The notes beneath the pieces are model-generated. The model was not told the origin of the DNA. It did no database searches and saw nothing but the letters and a program-made list of their open reading frames with translations. A stretch of 64,000 nucleotides of DNA from Prosthecobacter sp. (GTDB taxonomy: Bacteria > Verrucomicrobiota > Verrucomicrobiia > Verrucomicrobiales > Verrucomicrobiaceae). How positions within the stretch are numbered: position 1 is the first letter of the stretch; every line of letters starts with the position of its first letter. Shown here piece after piece: positions 1 through 7,405 of this stretch. The position numbers and the translations under genes are program-made. The stretch covers positions 1 through 64,000 of the forward strand of contig NZ_JAGRPF010000102.1 of NCBI RefSeq assembly GCF_020439865.1, read 5' to 3'.

Positions 1-391
1 AGAGCTGCTGGGACAGGTCCTCGACCTCCTGCTTGTCGATCTTGTGATCGCTGATGATGCGCAGGATGAAGCCGCGCTGACCGTCGGTGCAGTTCCAGCG
101 CTCGGCGGCAGGATGCGGCGTGTAACCACCTCGCGTGCCATTGCCGTTGGAGCGTGGTTGGGCGCGGCCGTTGTGGTGAACACTGCCGTTCCCGTTGGAA
201 CCGGGGATGAACCCGGCGTGCTGGATTTCCTGGTCGACGGACTGCTGCAAAAGCCCGTAAAGCTTCTGCACTTCGGCTTCGACCTGGCTGATGTCATTGA
301 GTTCGACCTCGACCGAGGCGCTGAAGCTGTGGCTGCTGTACTGCGGCAGCCCGAGTTTTTTGCTGTAGTTGGCGCTGAGTTTGATGGCCAT
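1..391 (-). CDS. Partial hypothetical protein of a probable mobile element (C-terminus off the window)
   Basis: A frame on the minus strand is open from an ATG at 391 to the window edge (130 codons, no stop), so the 3' end is missing. The start is well supported: a near-perfect Shine-Dalgarno AAGGAGG lies about 8 nt upstream. The protein begins MAIKLSANYSKKLGLPQYSS, continues with SASVEVEL and an acidic helical stretch, then a Gly/Asn/His-rich linker (about residues 70-95), then a helical segment with TDGQRGFILRIISDHKID. The linker plus a C-terminal 'xxxQ..xI..I' helical motif recalls small DNA-transaction proteins found on PVC mobile islands, but I cannot name a family. The 70-residue ORF at 535-747 and a tRNA gene nearby fit an integrated-element edge. 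That it is a gene is well supported; its function is unknown. Confidence 0.75.
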   Translation of the reverse strand, partial: MAIKLSANYSKKLGLPQYSSHSFSASVEVELNDISQVEAEVQKLYGLLQQSVDQEIQHAGFIPGSNGNGSVHHNGRAQPRSNGNGTRGGYTPHPAAERWNCTDGQRGFILRIISDHKIDKQEVEDLSQQL

Positions 392-463
392 GATGATGTC
401 CTCCTTGGATGGATGAGTTGGGTTATGGGTGGTGTTGAAGAAGCCGTCACGACGCCCGGACAC

Positions 464-498
464 AAAAACACCCGGCCCCTCGAAGGAGGGACCGGGTG
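464..498 (-). terminator. Rho-independent terminator after the 70-residue ORF
   Basis: Read on the minus strand, CACCCGG (from 498) pairs with CCGGGTG (ending 469). One mismatch and four further pairs continue the stem around a short loop, and TTTTT follows (468-464). It lies 37 nt downstream of the stop at 535 and before the next minus-strand gene, so it probably separates the two transcripts. Confidence 0.75.
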
Positions 499-534
499 TG
501 ATGCGGACGGGAATGCGGTGACAGCGTGGTGCGG

Positions 535-747
535 CTAGCCCTTGCTGGCTGCCTGCGGTGTGTTGCCCTGAGCCGGGATGTTCATCTGCTTGGTGGCAAT
601 GCTCCAGCTCTCCGTGTCACGCAGACAGGAGGTGAGCAGTTCGTTGACCAGCGTGGTCATGGGACGACGCAGGCGCCGGCCTTCATGATAAAGCGCGCAG
701 ATGATAACCCGGTCGATGCAGGGCGAATAATGGGTTCGCCGTGGCAT
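535..747 (-). CDS. Small hypothetical protein (70 aa), RHH-like helices possible
   Basis: A 70-residue ORF beginning MPRRTHYSPCIDRVIICALY. The middle (PMTTLVNELLTSCLRDTE) resembles the two-helix part of small CopG/Arc-type ribbon-helix-helix proteins, where a basic N-terminal strand precedes 'MT.LVNE.L...L'. This is only a resemblance. No clear Shine-Dalgarno lies upstream of the ATG at 747. An intrinsic terminator follows 37 nt after the stop. Its neighbour at 1-391 is also of unknown function, and together they look like cargo or control genes of an integrated element next to the tRNA-Arg gene. The plus-strand ORF covering the same bases looks like a shadow. Confidence 0.6.
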   Translation of the reverse strand: MPRRTHYSPCIDRVIICALYHEGRRLRRPMTTLVNELLTSCLRDTESWSIATKQMNIPAQGNTPQAASKG

Positions 748-1053
748 GGTGGGTGATGAGCAAGCCGGAGATAAGCCCCCGGTCGCTCATGTATTTATAA
801 CGCGGAGGAGGGGGGAATTGCAGACGCTCGCCCAGCCACATCGTGATGACACGAGTAACTGGAACTCAATGTGATACTGCGTTCCCGGTTAATGCAATTG
901 CACCGTCCAAATGTGGAACCAAAGCCCACGCTCAGTTTTAACCCGAGTCACTTGGTCCAAGGCCGCCCAATGATAAACTCAAAAAGTGTCCGAATAGTGT
1001 CCGAGTCGGATTTTGACTCCATCCACCAAAATTCCTAACTCATTGATTATGGG
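748..1053. other. Gene-free 306-bp strip at the tRNA 3' side
   Basis: I see no convincing gene here. The strip separates the two putative element genes from the CCA end of tRNA-Arg. It contains the nonamer AGTGTCCGA twice (985-993 and 996-1004), start to start 11 nt, about one helical turn. Short same-phase repeats beside a tRNA 3' end are typical of integrase arm sites. No integrase gene is visible in the window. Confidence 0.4.
985..1004. repeat. Paired direct repeat AGTGTCCGA, possible integrase arm site
   Basis: Two identical 9-mers, 11 nt apart start to start, lie about 50 nt from the 3' end of the tRNA gene. The recombinase-site reading is inference. Confidence 0.35.
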
Positions 1054-1130
1054 TGGCGCACCCGTCAGGATTCGAACCTGAAACCTTCTGATCCGTAGTC
1101 AGATGCTCTAATCCGTTGAGCTACGGGTGC
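1054..1130 (-). tRNA. tRNA-Arg (anticodon ACG), CCA encoded
   Basis: On the minus strand a complete cloverleaf starts at 1130: acceptor GCACCCG pairs with CGGGTGC, followed by discriminator G and an encoded CCA (1056-1054). The D arm is GCTC..GAGC. The anticodon stem TCTGA/TCAGA encloses the loop CTACGGA, giving anticodon ACG (A34 read as inosine, CGN arginine codons). The T arm has loop TTCGAAT. The body is 74 nt, 77 with CCA. Its 3' end points at the accessory genes at 1-747, the usual geometry for a tRNA used as an integration site. Confidence 0.95.
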
Positions 1131-1218
1131 GTTTGGCCTTTGCCAGTCACGCTGTCTCTGAAACAGCGGGCCACGAGACTAGACCAGCGATGAGTTTTGT
1201 CAAACTCCGTGGAGCATT

Positions 1219-2664
1219 TTATTCTACCACCAAGGAGCCAATTTTACACGACTGTTCGTAGGCGTGCGCCACGCGCAGCACGCTGGCTTCATCAAGCGCC
1301 TTGCCAACGATTTGCAGGCCGACGGGAAGCGCTTTCCCCTCCACCTCGACCTTGCCACAAGGAACACTGATGCCCGGCAGGCCGGCCAGGTTGACAGGAA
1401 TCGTGAACACATCCTCGAGATAGGCCGCAAGGGGATTGTCTTTGAGTTCGCCCAGTTTATGAGCGGGCGTGGGGCTGGTGGGCGAAATGATCACATCAAC
1501 CTTTTTAAAGGCTTTCTCGAAATCATTTCGAATCAACGTGCGGGCCTTCTGAGCGCGGATGTAATAGGCGTCGTAGTATCCGGAACTGAGCATGTAGGTC
1601 CCCAATAGGATACGCCTCTTCACCTCCGGCCCGAAACCTTCCGCACGTGAACGCGTGTATTGCTCCATCAGGTCCCCTGCACTGCCGCTGCGGTGACCGT
1701 AGCGTACCCCATCGAATCGGGCGAGGTTGGCGGAAGCCTCCGCGGGCGCCAGCACATAGTACGTCGCCACACCAAGCTCAGTGTGAGGCAGACTGATCTC
1801 TTCAACAACAGCCCCCAAGGACTCGAGCTGTCGGATCGCAGCCTGAACATTAGCAGCCACACCTTCATGGATGCCCTTGATGTAATATTCCTTGGGCAGG
1901 CCGATGCGCAGCCCTTTGATGTCCTGACCGATTGCCTCTGTGAAATCAGGCACCTCGACATTCAATGACGTGGAGTCGTGCGAATCGTATCCACAAAGAT
2001 GATTCAGCAGCAACGCAGCATCCTCCACGGTTTTGGTTACCGGACCGATTTGATCGAGCGATGAGGCGAATGCGACGAGCCCGAAACGCGAGACCCGGCC
2101 ATAGGTGGGCTTGATTCCCACGCAGCCGCACAAAGCCGCAGGCTGACGAATGGAACCGCCGGTGTCCGAGCCCAAGGCCGCGATGGCGAGATCTCCCGCA
2201 ACCGCAGCCGCACTGCCGCCGCTGGATCCTCCTGGCACGCGGGCGAGATCGTGTGGATTACGAGTCGTGCCGAGCGCTGAGTTCTCCGTGCTCGATCCCA
2301 TGGCAAACTCATCCATGTTCAAACGGCCGAACGGAATCCCTCCGGCAGTTCTAAGGCGCTGAATCGCGCCCGCATCATACGGAGCGACGTAGTTCTCGTT
2401 CAGAATTCGTGAGCCGCAGGTGCAGGGCTGTCCGATCACATTCATGTTGTCCTTCACCGCGATCGGAATCCCCCCCAACGGCTTCGATGTATCTACACGA
2501 TCCGCTTCCGCGAGCGCCGTTTCCACATCCCACGACAGATAGGCTCCGAGGTCGGGATTGCGGGATTCGATGGCTCTGGCGACATCCAAAACAATGTCCC
2601 GCGGCGTGATCTCGCCGGAAGAGATCGATTTACGCAACGCGGTGAGGGAAGAAGAGGCAAGCAT
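1219..2664 (-). CDS. gatA: Aspartyl/glutamyl-tRNA amidotransferase subunit A
   Basis: A 481-residue amidase-signature protein, normal length for GatA. In the GatCAB complex it hydrolyses glutamine and passes ammonia to GatB, which converts Glu-tRNA(Gln) or Asp-tRNA(Asn) to the amidated form. The Ser-cis-Ser-Lys triad is present: Lys71 in GIPIAVKDN, Ser147 in [10 protein letters not shown] and nucleophile Ser171 in [12 protein letters not shown]. It follows gatC on the minus strand with about 25 nt between them, so the two are cotranscribed. gatB is not in the window. Nothing is truncated. Confidence 0.97.
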   Translation of the reverse strand: MLASSSLTALRKSISSGEITPRDIVLDVARAIESRNPDLGAYLSWDVETALAEADRVDTSKPLGGIPIAVKDNMNVIGQPCTCGSRILNENYVAPYDAGAIQRLRTAGGIPFGRLNMDEFAMGSSTENSALGTTRNPHDLARVPGGSSGGSAAAVAGDLAIAALGSDTGGSIRQPAALCGCVGIKPTYGRVSRFGLVAFASSLDQIGPVTKTVEDAALLLNHLCGYDSHDSTSLNVEVPDFTEAIGQDIKGLRIGLPKEYYIKGIHEGVAANVQAAIRQLESLGAVVEEISLPHTELGVATYYVLAPAEASANLARFDGVRYGHRSGSAGDLMEQYTRSRAEGFGPEVKRRILLGTYMLSSGYYDAYYIRAQKARTLIRNDFEKAFKKVDVIISPTSPTPAHKLGELKDNPLAAYLEDVFTIPVNLAGLPGISVPCGKVEVEGKALPVGLQIVGKALDEASVLRVAHAYEQSCKIGSLVVE

Positions 2665-2689
2665 ACGACTATAGGCTGCTGTGAAGCGG

Positions 2690-2980
2690 TTATTCGATCA
2701 CCTTCGGAATCTGGAACTGGTCCTTGATCCGTTTTGGTGCGTTGCCGAGAGCCGCATCCTGGCTTAAGCCCGTTCTAGGTTCGTCCGCACGCAGAACATC
2801 GTAGACTGGCATCGCATGAGCCGTCGGTTCCACGCCGTCCAGATCGTAGCGCGTCAGAGTGTCGATATACGAGAGAATGCCATCGAGCTGGGCCCCATAA
2901 TGGCCAGCCTCCTCTTCGGTAAGGTCGAGGCGAGCCAGCTTCGCTACGTGATAAATGTCGATCTGATGAGCTTCAGGCAT
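2690..2980 (-). CDS. gatC: Aspartyl/glutamyl-tRNA amidotransferase subunit C
   Basis: The frame is open further upstream, but the family-like start is the ATG at 2980, preceded by GAAAGGCGG. It gives 96 residues starting [20 protein letters not shown], the normal GatC length and N-terminal pattern (helical '[12 protein letters not shown]' followed by 'L..I..YI..L...D..GVEPTAH'). The longer 154-residue reading would run through the hairpin terminator at 3029-3056 and is rejected. GatC is the small scaffold wrapping around GatA and GatB. It is the first gene of a gatC-gatA operon. Confidence 0.95.
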   Translation of the reverse strand: MPEAHQIDIYHVAKLARLDLTEEEAGHYGAQLDGILSYIDTLTRYDLDGVEPTAHAMPVYDVLRADEPRTGLSQDAALGNAPKRIKDQFQIPKVIE

Positions 2981-3019
2981 GATCAAAGCCGCCTTTCTTG
3001 CCAGCGGGTGGCGTGCTTT

Positions 3020-3056
3020 GCAAACAAAAGGCGCAGACTGTTTCCAGTCTGCGCCT
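3020..3056 (-). terminator. Strong intrinsic terminator between the exosortase-associated gene and gatC
   Basis: AGGCGCAGACTG (3029-3040) pairs perfectly over 12 bp with CAGTCTGCGCCT (3045-3056) around a TTTC loop. On the minus strand the stem is followed by CTTTTGTTTG. It lies 20 nt after the stop of the gene ending at 3076. Confidence 0.85.
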
Positions 3057-3075
3057 CGAAATCCCTCAGGGAGAA

Positions 3076-3498
3076 TTACCAGCCCTGTGAACTTGATGAG
3101 TATGGCATTTCCGAACGGAACCCGAATTCTGGGGCAAATTCGGTGTATCCCCACCAGTTGTCCAACGCCTCCTTGTGGTGGTACGGCGCGCGATAAGTGC
3201 GCTTCCAGCTCGGCACTGGGAAAGTGATGGTTTCATAGAAACCGAAACCTGCTCGGATCAGAGTGCGCTTCGTTCCCTCCACCAAGAAGTCAGAGGCCGC
3301 AGCGATGGCCCCCTCCGACTTGTTGGTCTTGCGCCATGCAGAGGGGTATTCCAACCACCCAAACATCAAGTTGCCCACACCACGACTCAGCTTGCGGCTC
3401 CAAGTGTTGTGGTGCCCAGGGGGAGACTGGATGTCCCCAAAAACGGTGCTCGAGAGACCCAGAGAGGTGATGGCCAAGATTAGAAACAGTTTTTTCAT
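3076..3498 (-). CDS. Exosortase system-associated small exported protein (TIGR04073-like)
   Basis: A 140-residue protein with an N-terminal signal peptide (MKKLFLILAITSLGLSSTVFG, cleavage about residue 21-22). The mature part has 'W..KL.RG..N..FGWLE.P..W..T' and 'G..RTL.R.G.G.YE.ITFP.P', closing with Trp- and Tyr-rich sequence. This matches what I know of TIGR04073, small proteins found mainly in Verrucomicrobia and Lentisphaerae with the exosortase/PEP-CTERM system; their biochemical role is unknown. The link is supported by the PEP-CTERM protein at 43849-63819. It is probably monocistronic, with a terminator directly downstream and 169 bp of upstream sequence. Family assignment is from memory. 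Confidence 0.75.
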   Translation of the reverse strand: MKKLFLILAITSLGLSSTVFGDIQSPPGHHNTWSRKLSRGVGNLMFGWLEYPSAWRKTNKSEGAIAAASDFLVEGTKRTLIRAGFGFYETITFPVPSWKRTYRAPYHHKEALDNWWGYTEFAPEFGFRSEMPYSSSSQGW

Positions 3499-3667
3499 GT
3501 GACTTTGATATGATTAACAAAACTCGGTGCCGTTTGGCAACCATTATATTGAGCTTTTTGGAGCCGGATATCGTCACACCACGTTCCCTCCCAGTAAAGC
3601 GGGCGCACATTTTCCTCGTTTGCGAGGCAATCGCATTAACAAACCGGGGCTGTCCTTTTGAGAACCA

Positions 3668-4510
3668 TCACTCAAAGGCGGACGCCTGGGCAAAGACAAA
3701 ACGATGGATGCCAGGCAGGTCTGGAGCACTGCAAGCATTGCCGTAGCCGAGTTCCAAGCAACGTCCGACCACGGTGGCACCTTGGTCATGTCCTACTTCA
3801 AGGGCCACGAAAGCATTTGCACTCAGGTAAGCCAAAGCGTCGGAAAGGAAACACTCGACGATGCGGAGGCCGTCGGTGCCTCCATCGAGAGCGAGGACAG
3901 GGTCCCGTTTGACCTCGGGGCTGAGAGTCTGAATTTCAGCGGTGGGGATATAGGGAAGGTTGGCAACAATTAGATCAAAGGTGCCGGTGACTTTTTCGAA
4001 GAGGTCGCTGCGCAAGAGCTTGACGTTGGCGCTGAGGCGCGAAGCGTTGAGGCGAGCGAGATCGAGAGCGTCCTCGCTGATGTCGGCAAGGACGACCTCG
4101 CTATTCGGCCAAGCTTTGGCGAGGCTGAGGCCGATACAGCCGGAGCCGGTGGCCATGTCGAGCACCCGTGCCGGGGGCTTGGCGAGTTTTTTGAGAACGA
4201 GTTCGACGAGTGTTTCGGTTTCGGGACGCGGGATCAGGGCGCGGTGGTCACTGACAAACTCATGACCACAGAACTCAACGGTGCCGAGCAGGTGCTGAAG
4301 CGGCTCCCCTTCCCCACGGCGGCGCAGGAGATCTCGAAGAGCAACGAGGTCGGCCTCGGGAACAGTTTCACTGAAGCGGAGGTAAAGATCGAGACGACGG
4401 CAGCCTAAGACGTGGGCGAGGAGGTGCTCCATGTTCAGCCGGGCTTCATCGATCTTTTTCTTCTCCAGGTAGGCGGTGCCGGATTGGAGGATTTCGAGAA
4501 GGGGCTTCAT
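3668..4510 (-). CDS. prmC: Release factor glutamine methyltransferase PrmC
   Basis: An N5-glutamine methyltransferase of about 280 residues that methylates the GGQ glutamine of RF1 and RF2 using SAM. It shows the N-terminal helical domain, the 'EPLQHLLG.VEFCGHEF' linker and IPRPETETLVE, SAM motif I DMATGSGCIGL (about 118-128), and catalytic NLPY (about 184-187; NPPY in most homologues, but this variant is tolerated). I chose the ATG at 4510 (MKPLLEILQSG), which fits the family N-terminus. An in-frame GTG at 4534, directly after the upstream stop, would add 8 residues. No Shine-Dalgarno is clear for either. It is the last gene of the pdhABC-cyclo-ligase-prmC run. Confidence 0.93.
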   Translation of the reverse strand: MKPLLEILQSGTAYLEKKKIDEARLNMEHLLAHVLGCRRLDLYLRFSETVPEADLVALRDLLRRRGEGEPLQHLLGTVEFCGHEFVSDHRALIPRPETETLVELVLKKLAKPPARVLDMATGSGCIGLSLAKAWPNSEVVLADISEDALDLARLNASRLSANVKLLRSDLFEKVTGTFDLIVANLPYIPTAEIQTLSPEVKRDPVLALDGGTDGLRIVECFLSDALAYLSANAFVALEVGHDQGATVVGRCLELGYGNACSAPDLPGIHRFVFAQASAFE

Positions 4511-4533
4511 GAGGAGTAACGACTGCTGGACCA

Positions 4534-5121
4534 CTAATGGGACGATGACGCATCAATCAAACCGGATTCGGTGATGAGTTGATGAACCCGCTGATCATGG
4601 GATTCGGCAGGGATCTGGTCAATGATCTGACAGTCGAAAGCAACCGCGACGCACTGGGCACGAAAGGTCGGGTGAGCGAGCAAACGGTCGTAATAGCCAC
4701 CACCACGACCGAGACGCACGCCGTCTCGGGTAAAGGCGAGACCGGGAACGAGGACGACGTCGAGCGCGGTGATGTCGAGGGCCGGACAGTGATCTCTGGG
4801 CTCCCATACATTCATATGGCCACGCTGAAGATCATCAGGCGCGTGAACCTGCCGAGGCTGGAGAAAATGCTGTTCGATGTGGAAAAAACAGGCCCCAGCC
4901 CCCACTGCGTCGAGCTCGGGCAATAGATGCGAAACGAGATCTGGTTCATTTTTCAGACCGCCGAACAGGGCGACGTGACATCCCGCGTTCAGACGAACGT
5001 TTCCTTCGAGATGGTGCAGAATGTGTGCGGCGATTCGCCGGCTGGCCTCAGTCATGAACGCGGGACTGAGGGCACGAAGTCGCTCGCGCATGTGCTGCCG
5101 AAGCGTGGATTTGTCGTGCAT
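4534..5121 (-). CDS. 5-formyltetrahydrofolate cyclo-ligase
   Basis: The frame is open to 5310, but the first 63 codons there are Arg-rich and unlike the family; the ATG at 5121 (MHDKSTLRQHMRERL) gives 195 residues, the usual size. The enzyme uses ATP to convert 5-formyl-THF to 5,10-methenyl-THF in one-carbon metabolism. The diagnostic C-terminal region is PGLAFTRDGVRLGRGGGYYD (about 126-145), the Mg-ATP/folate loop. It lies 44 bp after pdhC, and the gap carries a short palindrome (5139-5156). The downstream prmC gene starts within about 25 nt of its stop, so cotranscription is likely. Confidence 0.93.
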   Translation of the reverse strand: MHDKSTLRQHMRERLRALSPAFMTEASRRIAAHILHHLEGNVRLNAGCHVALFGGLKNEPDLVSHLLPELDAVGAGACFFHIEQHFLQPRQVHAPDDLQRGHMNVWEPRDHCPALDITALDVVLVPGLAFTRDGVRLGRGGGYYDRLLAHPTFRAQCVAVAFDCQIIDQIPAESHDQRVHQLITESGLIDASSSH

Positions 5122-5138
5122 GCGCTTCTGGGATTGAA

Positions 5139-5156
5139 GCGGACAGGGGTGTCCGC
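5139..5156. repeat. Dispersed palindrome GCGGACA-GGGG-TGTCCGC
   Basis: Perfect 7-bp arms with a 4-nt loop in the gap between pdhC and the cyclo-ligase gene. It belongs to the palindrome family also seen at 31563-31616, 34109-34126 and 36117-36134. Confidence 0.75.
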
Positions 5157-5165
5157 GCAGTCTGC

Positions 5166-6401
5166 TCAGAGCAGTTCGGGTTTTTGCAGAAGTTCGGCGA
5201 CGCGTTTGAGGAGACGACCGGCGCCGCCGCCATCGAGAACGCGGTGGTCGAAGCTGAGAGTAAGTTCGGCTTCGGTAACGGGGATGAACTGCTTCACTTC
5301 GTCGCTCCAATGCGGCACTTTGCTGCCCGCTCCGAGGCCAAGAACGAGGTTCTGCTCGGGCAACGGAATGGGCGTGGCCCAGACGATGCCGAAGGTGCCG
5401 AAGTTGGTGACCGTGGCGATGCCGGGGCGATTGACATCGTTGGGAAGACGCCGCGCGCGCGCCTGCTCGACGAGCTTGTTGTAAGTGGGCACCAATTTGA
5501 CGAGAGGGGTCTTTTCGACCTCTCGTAGCGTGGGCACCATGACGCCATCATCGACTTCGACAGCGAATCCGATGTCGATGGCCAGCGGGTGAACAATGCG
5601 GTTACCGACCAAGCGTCCCGCAAAGGCGGTGTTTTCGGCGAGAGCCAGTGCTAACGCCCGAATGGCATAGAGAGCAGGACCGGGTTTGGGATCGGCTTTT
5701 TTGCGGTGCGCGAGCAATGCATCCAGCATCACGGGACTGCCGACAGTTGCAAGTGGACGAGTCCAACTGCGACGCATGGAATCCGCAACGGCGATGCGCA
5801 TCGGCGATGCGGGGGTCATGCGATGCTGCTCCAACGCGCGAAGGAAGGCCTCAAAATCTTCGACCGTGACACGACCTCCCGCACCAGTGCCGGGGACGCC
5901 GGCAAGGTCAGACGCATTGAGGCCGAGTTCGAGCATACGGGCACGCATGCGCGGGGAAATGTAGCTGGCACCCGTAGCACCGGCCGGCACTGGCAACCCC
6001 CCGACAACAGGCTCGACGGTGGGCTGACGCGTGGAGATAACGTCATTGTCGTCGATCTTGAAATGAAGGTTTTCGACCTGCGCGTTGCCTGTTCTGGGCG
6101 CGGCGGAGGCTTCTGGCTTCTGTGCTTCGGCACCAAGCCCCAGGGATTGTGCGTTTTCCTCGGTAACCTCAAAGGCGGCGAGTGTGGAACCCACCGCGTA
6201 GCTGGTCTGCGTGGTCGCCACGATGTGCCCGATGGTTCCAGCACAGGGCGCTGTGACGGCCATGGCAGCCTTGTTGGTCTCGACCTCAAAAAGGTCAGAA
6301 CCAGCCTCCACCGCCTGTCCGGGTTTGACCAGGATGCGAAGAATCGTGGCTTCGGCGATGGACTCGCCGAGCTGGGGCATCAGGATGGGGATGGTGCGCA
6401 T
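5166..6401 (-). CDS. pdhC: 2-oxoacid dehydrogenase complex E2 (dihydrolipoamide acyltransferase)
   Basis: The ATG at 6401 (MRTIPILMPQLGESIAEATI) gives 411 residues; the longer frame adds 35 residues unlike the family. Domains: a lipoyl domain (about 1-80) with lipoyl-lysine K44 in VETNKAAM, an Ala/Pro-containing linker, a peripheral subunit-binding domain (about 147-190, with ISPRMRARMLELGLN and GTGAGGRVTVEDF), and a catalytic acyltransferase domain ending SFDHRVLDGG, the H-R-x-x-D-G active-site signature. It transfers the acyl group from E1 to CoA. Substrate (pyruvate or branched-chain 2-oxoacid) cannot be settled from sequence. It starts 38 bp after pdhB. Confidence 0.93.
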   Translation of the reverse strand: MRTIPILMPQLGESIAEATILRILVKPGQAVEAGSDLFEVETNKAAMAVTAPCAGTIGHIVATTQTSYAVGSTLAAFEVTEENAQSLGLGAEAQKPEASAAPRTGNAQVENLHFKIDDNDVISTRQPTVEPVVGGLPVPAGATGASYISPRMRARMLELGLNASDLAGVPGTGAGGRVTVEDFEAFLRALEQHRMTPASPMRIAVADSMRRSWTRPLATVGSPVMLDALLAHRKKADPKPGPALYAIRALALALAENTAFAGRLVGNRIVHPLAIDIGFAVEVDDGVMVPTLREVEKTPLVKLVPTYNKLVEQARARRLPNDVNRPGIATVTNFGTFGIVWATPIPLPEQNLVLGLGAGSKVPHWSDEVKQFIPVTEAELTLSFDHRVLDGGGAGRLLKRVAELLQKPELL

Positions 6402-6439
6402 CTCGAGAAGGTTGAGTGACGGTATGACGAATGCCAATT

Positions 6440-7405
6440 CTAATAGCGCAGCAGGCGTCGAAGAGCGGCGGCAATGGTGGAGGTGGTGGGCCGATGCGAT
6501 TTCCAAAGATTGGGATGATACGGGATCGGCGTGTCCTTTGAGTTCAAACGCATCGGCGGAGCGTCAAGCAAATGGAAGCCCTCGCTGGTGACTCGAGCAA
6601 TGACTTCAGCGGTGACACCGCCCCAAGGGAAGGCCTCCCCGAGCGCAAGCAGCCGACCGGTGCGAGCGACGGAGGCCAGGATGGTGTCGGTGTCCATCGG
6701 CTTCACGGAGCGCAGATCGACGACCTCGATTTGATATCCGTCGAGCTGCAGTTCCTCGGCGGCACGCAGTGCCTCATGCACCATGGCGCTGTAGGTGACG
6801 ATGGTGGCATGACGTCCCGGACGTGCAATGCGCGCCTTCCCGATGGGCAGCTCACGATCGCCGATCTGCTCGGCCTTGAGGTGGTAGTAGAGGAACTTGT
6901 GCTCGCAGTAAATGACAGGATCGTTGAGCTTGACGCTGTCGAGCAGCATCCAGTAGGCATCCTCGACTGTGGCCGGCGCAACAATGACCAGACCAGGATA
7001 ATGCGAGTAGATGGCCTCCATCGACTGGCTGTGAAACGGTCCGCTGCCGGCCGTGCCACCGGAAGGCATTCGGATCGTGATGGGACACGGGACATTGGTG
7101 CGCCAATAGAGCGTCGCCGCCTGGTTGACGATTTGATTGAAGCCGACCGACGAGAAGTCGGCGAACTGCATTTCGATGATGGGACGCGCCCCTTCCACGG
7201 CGGCCCCGATGGCCATGCCGACCATGGCGTCCTCGCTGATAGGGGCGTCAAAGACGCGGTTGGGAAACTCCTTGCTGAGATTCTTCGTGGCCTTGAACGC
7301 ACCGCCAAAGGTGGCGATGTCCTGGCCGTAAAGGAAGACCGAGGGGTCATGGCGCAGGGCTTCGTATTGCGCCTCACGAATGGCTTCGAGATAGGTAATG
7401 CTCAT
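6440..7405 (-). CDS. pdhB: 2-oxoacid dehydrogenase E1 component, beta subunit
   Basis: The start at 7405 (MSITYLEAIREAQYEALRHD) overlaps the pdhA stop as ATGA, giving 321 residues, typical for E1-beta. Landmarks are FLYGQDIATFGGAFKAT, the conserved acidic SEDAMVGMAIGAA stretch, IRMPSGGTAGSGPFHSQ and the C-terminal transketolase domain (VVDLRSVKPMDTDTI, LALGEAFPWGGV). It pairs with E1-alpha to form the TPP-dependent decarboxylase. Pyruvate is the commonest substrate for this arrangement, but branched-chain 2-oxoacids or acetoin cannot be excluded. Confidence 0.93.
   Translation of the reverse strand: MSITYLEAIREAQYEALRHDPSVFLYGQDIATFGGAFKATKNLSKEFPNRVFDAPISEDAMVGMAIGAAVEGARPIIEMQFADFSSVGFNQIVNQAATLYWRTNVPCPITIRMPSGGTAGSGPFHSQSMEAIYSHYPGLVIVAPATVEDAYWMLLDSVKLNDPVIYCEHKFLYYHLKAEQIGDRELPIGKARIARPGRHATIVTYSAMVHEALRAAEELQLDGYQIEVVDLRSVKPMDTDTILASVARTGRLLALGEAFPWGGVTAEVIARVTSEGFHLLDAPPMRLNSKDTPIPYHPNLWKSHRPTTSTIAAALRRLLRY

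Noticed and set aside
44..538. Plus-strand ORF (164 aa)
   Set aside because: It covers the minus-strand gene at 1-391, which has a strong Shine-Dalgarno and coherent sequence. The plus-strand frame has no family-like content.
1205..1214. Short inverted repeat CTCC-GT-GGAG after gatA as a terminator
   Set aside because: Four base pairs with a two-base loop are too weak to call.
2981..3154. N-terminal extension of GatC (to residue 154)
   Set aside because: It would run through the strong terminator hairpin at 3029-3056, and GatC is normally about 95 residues.
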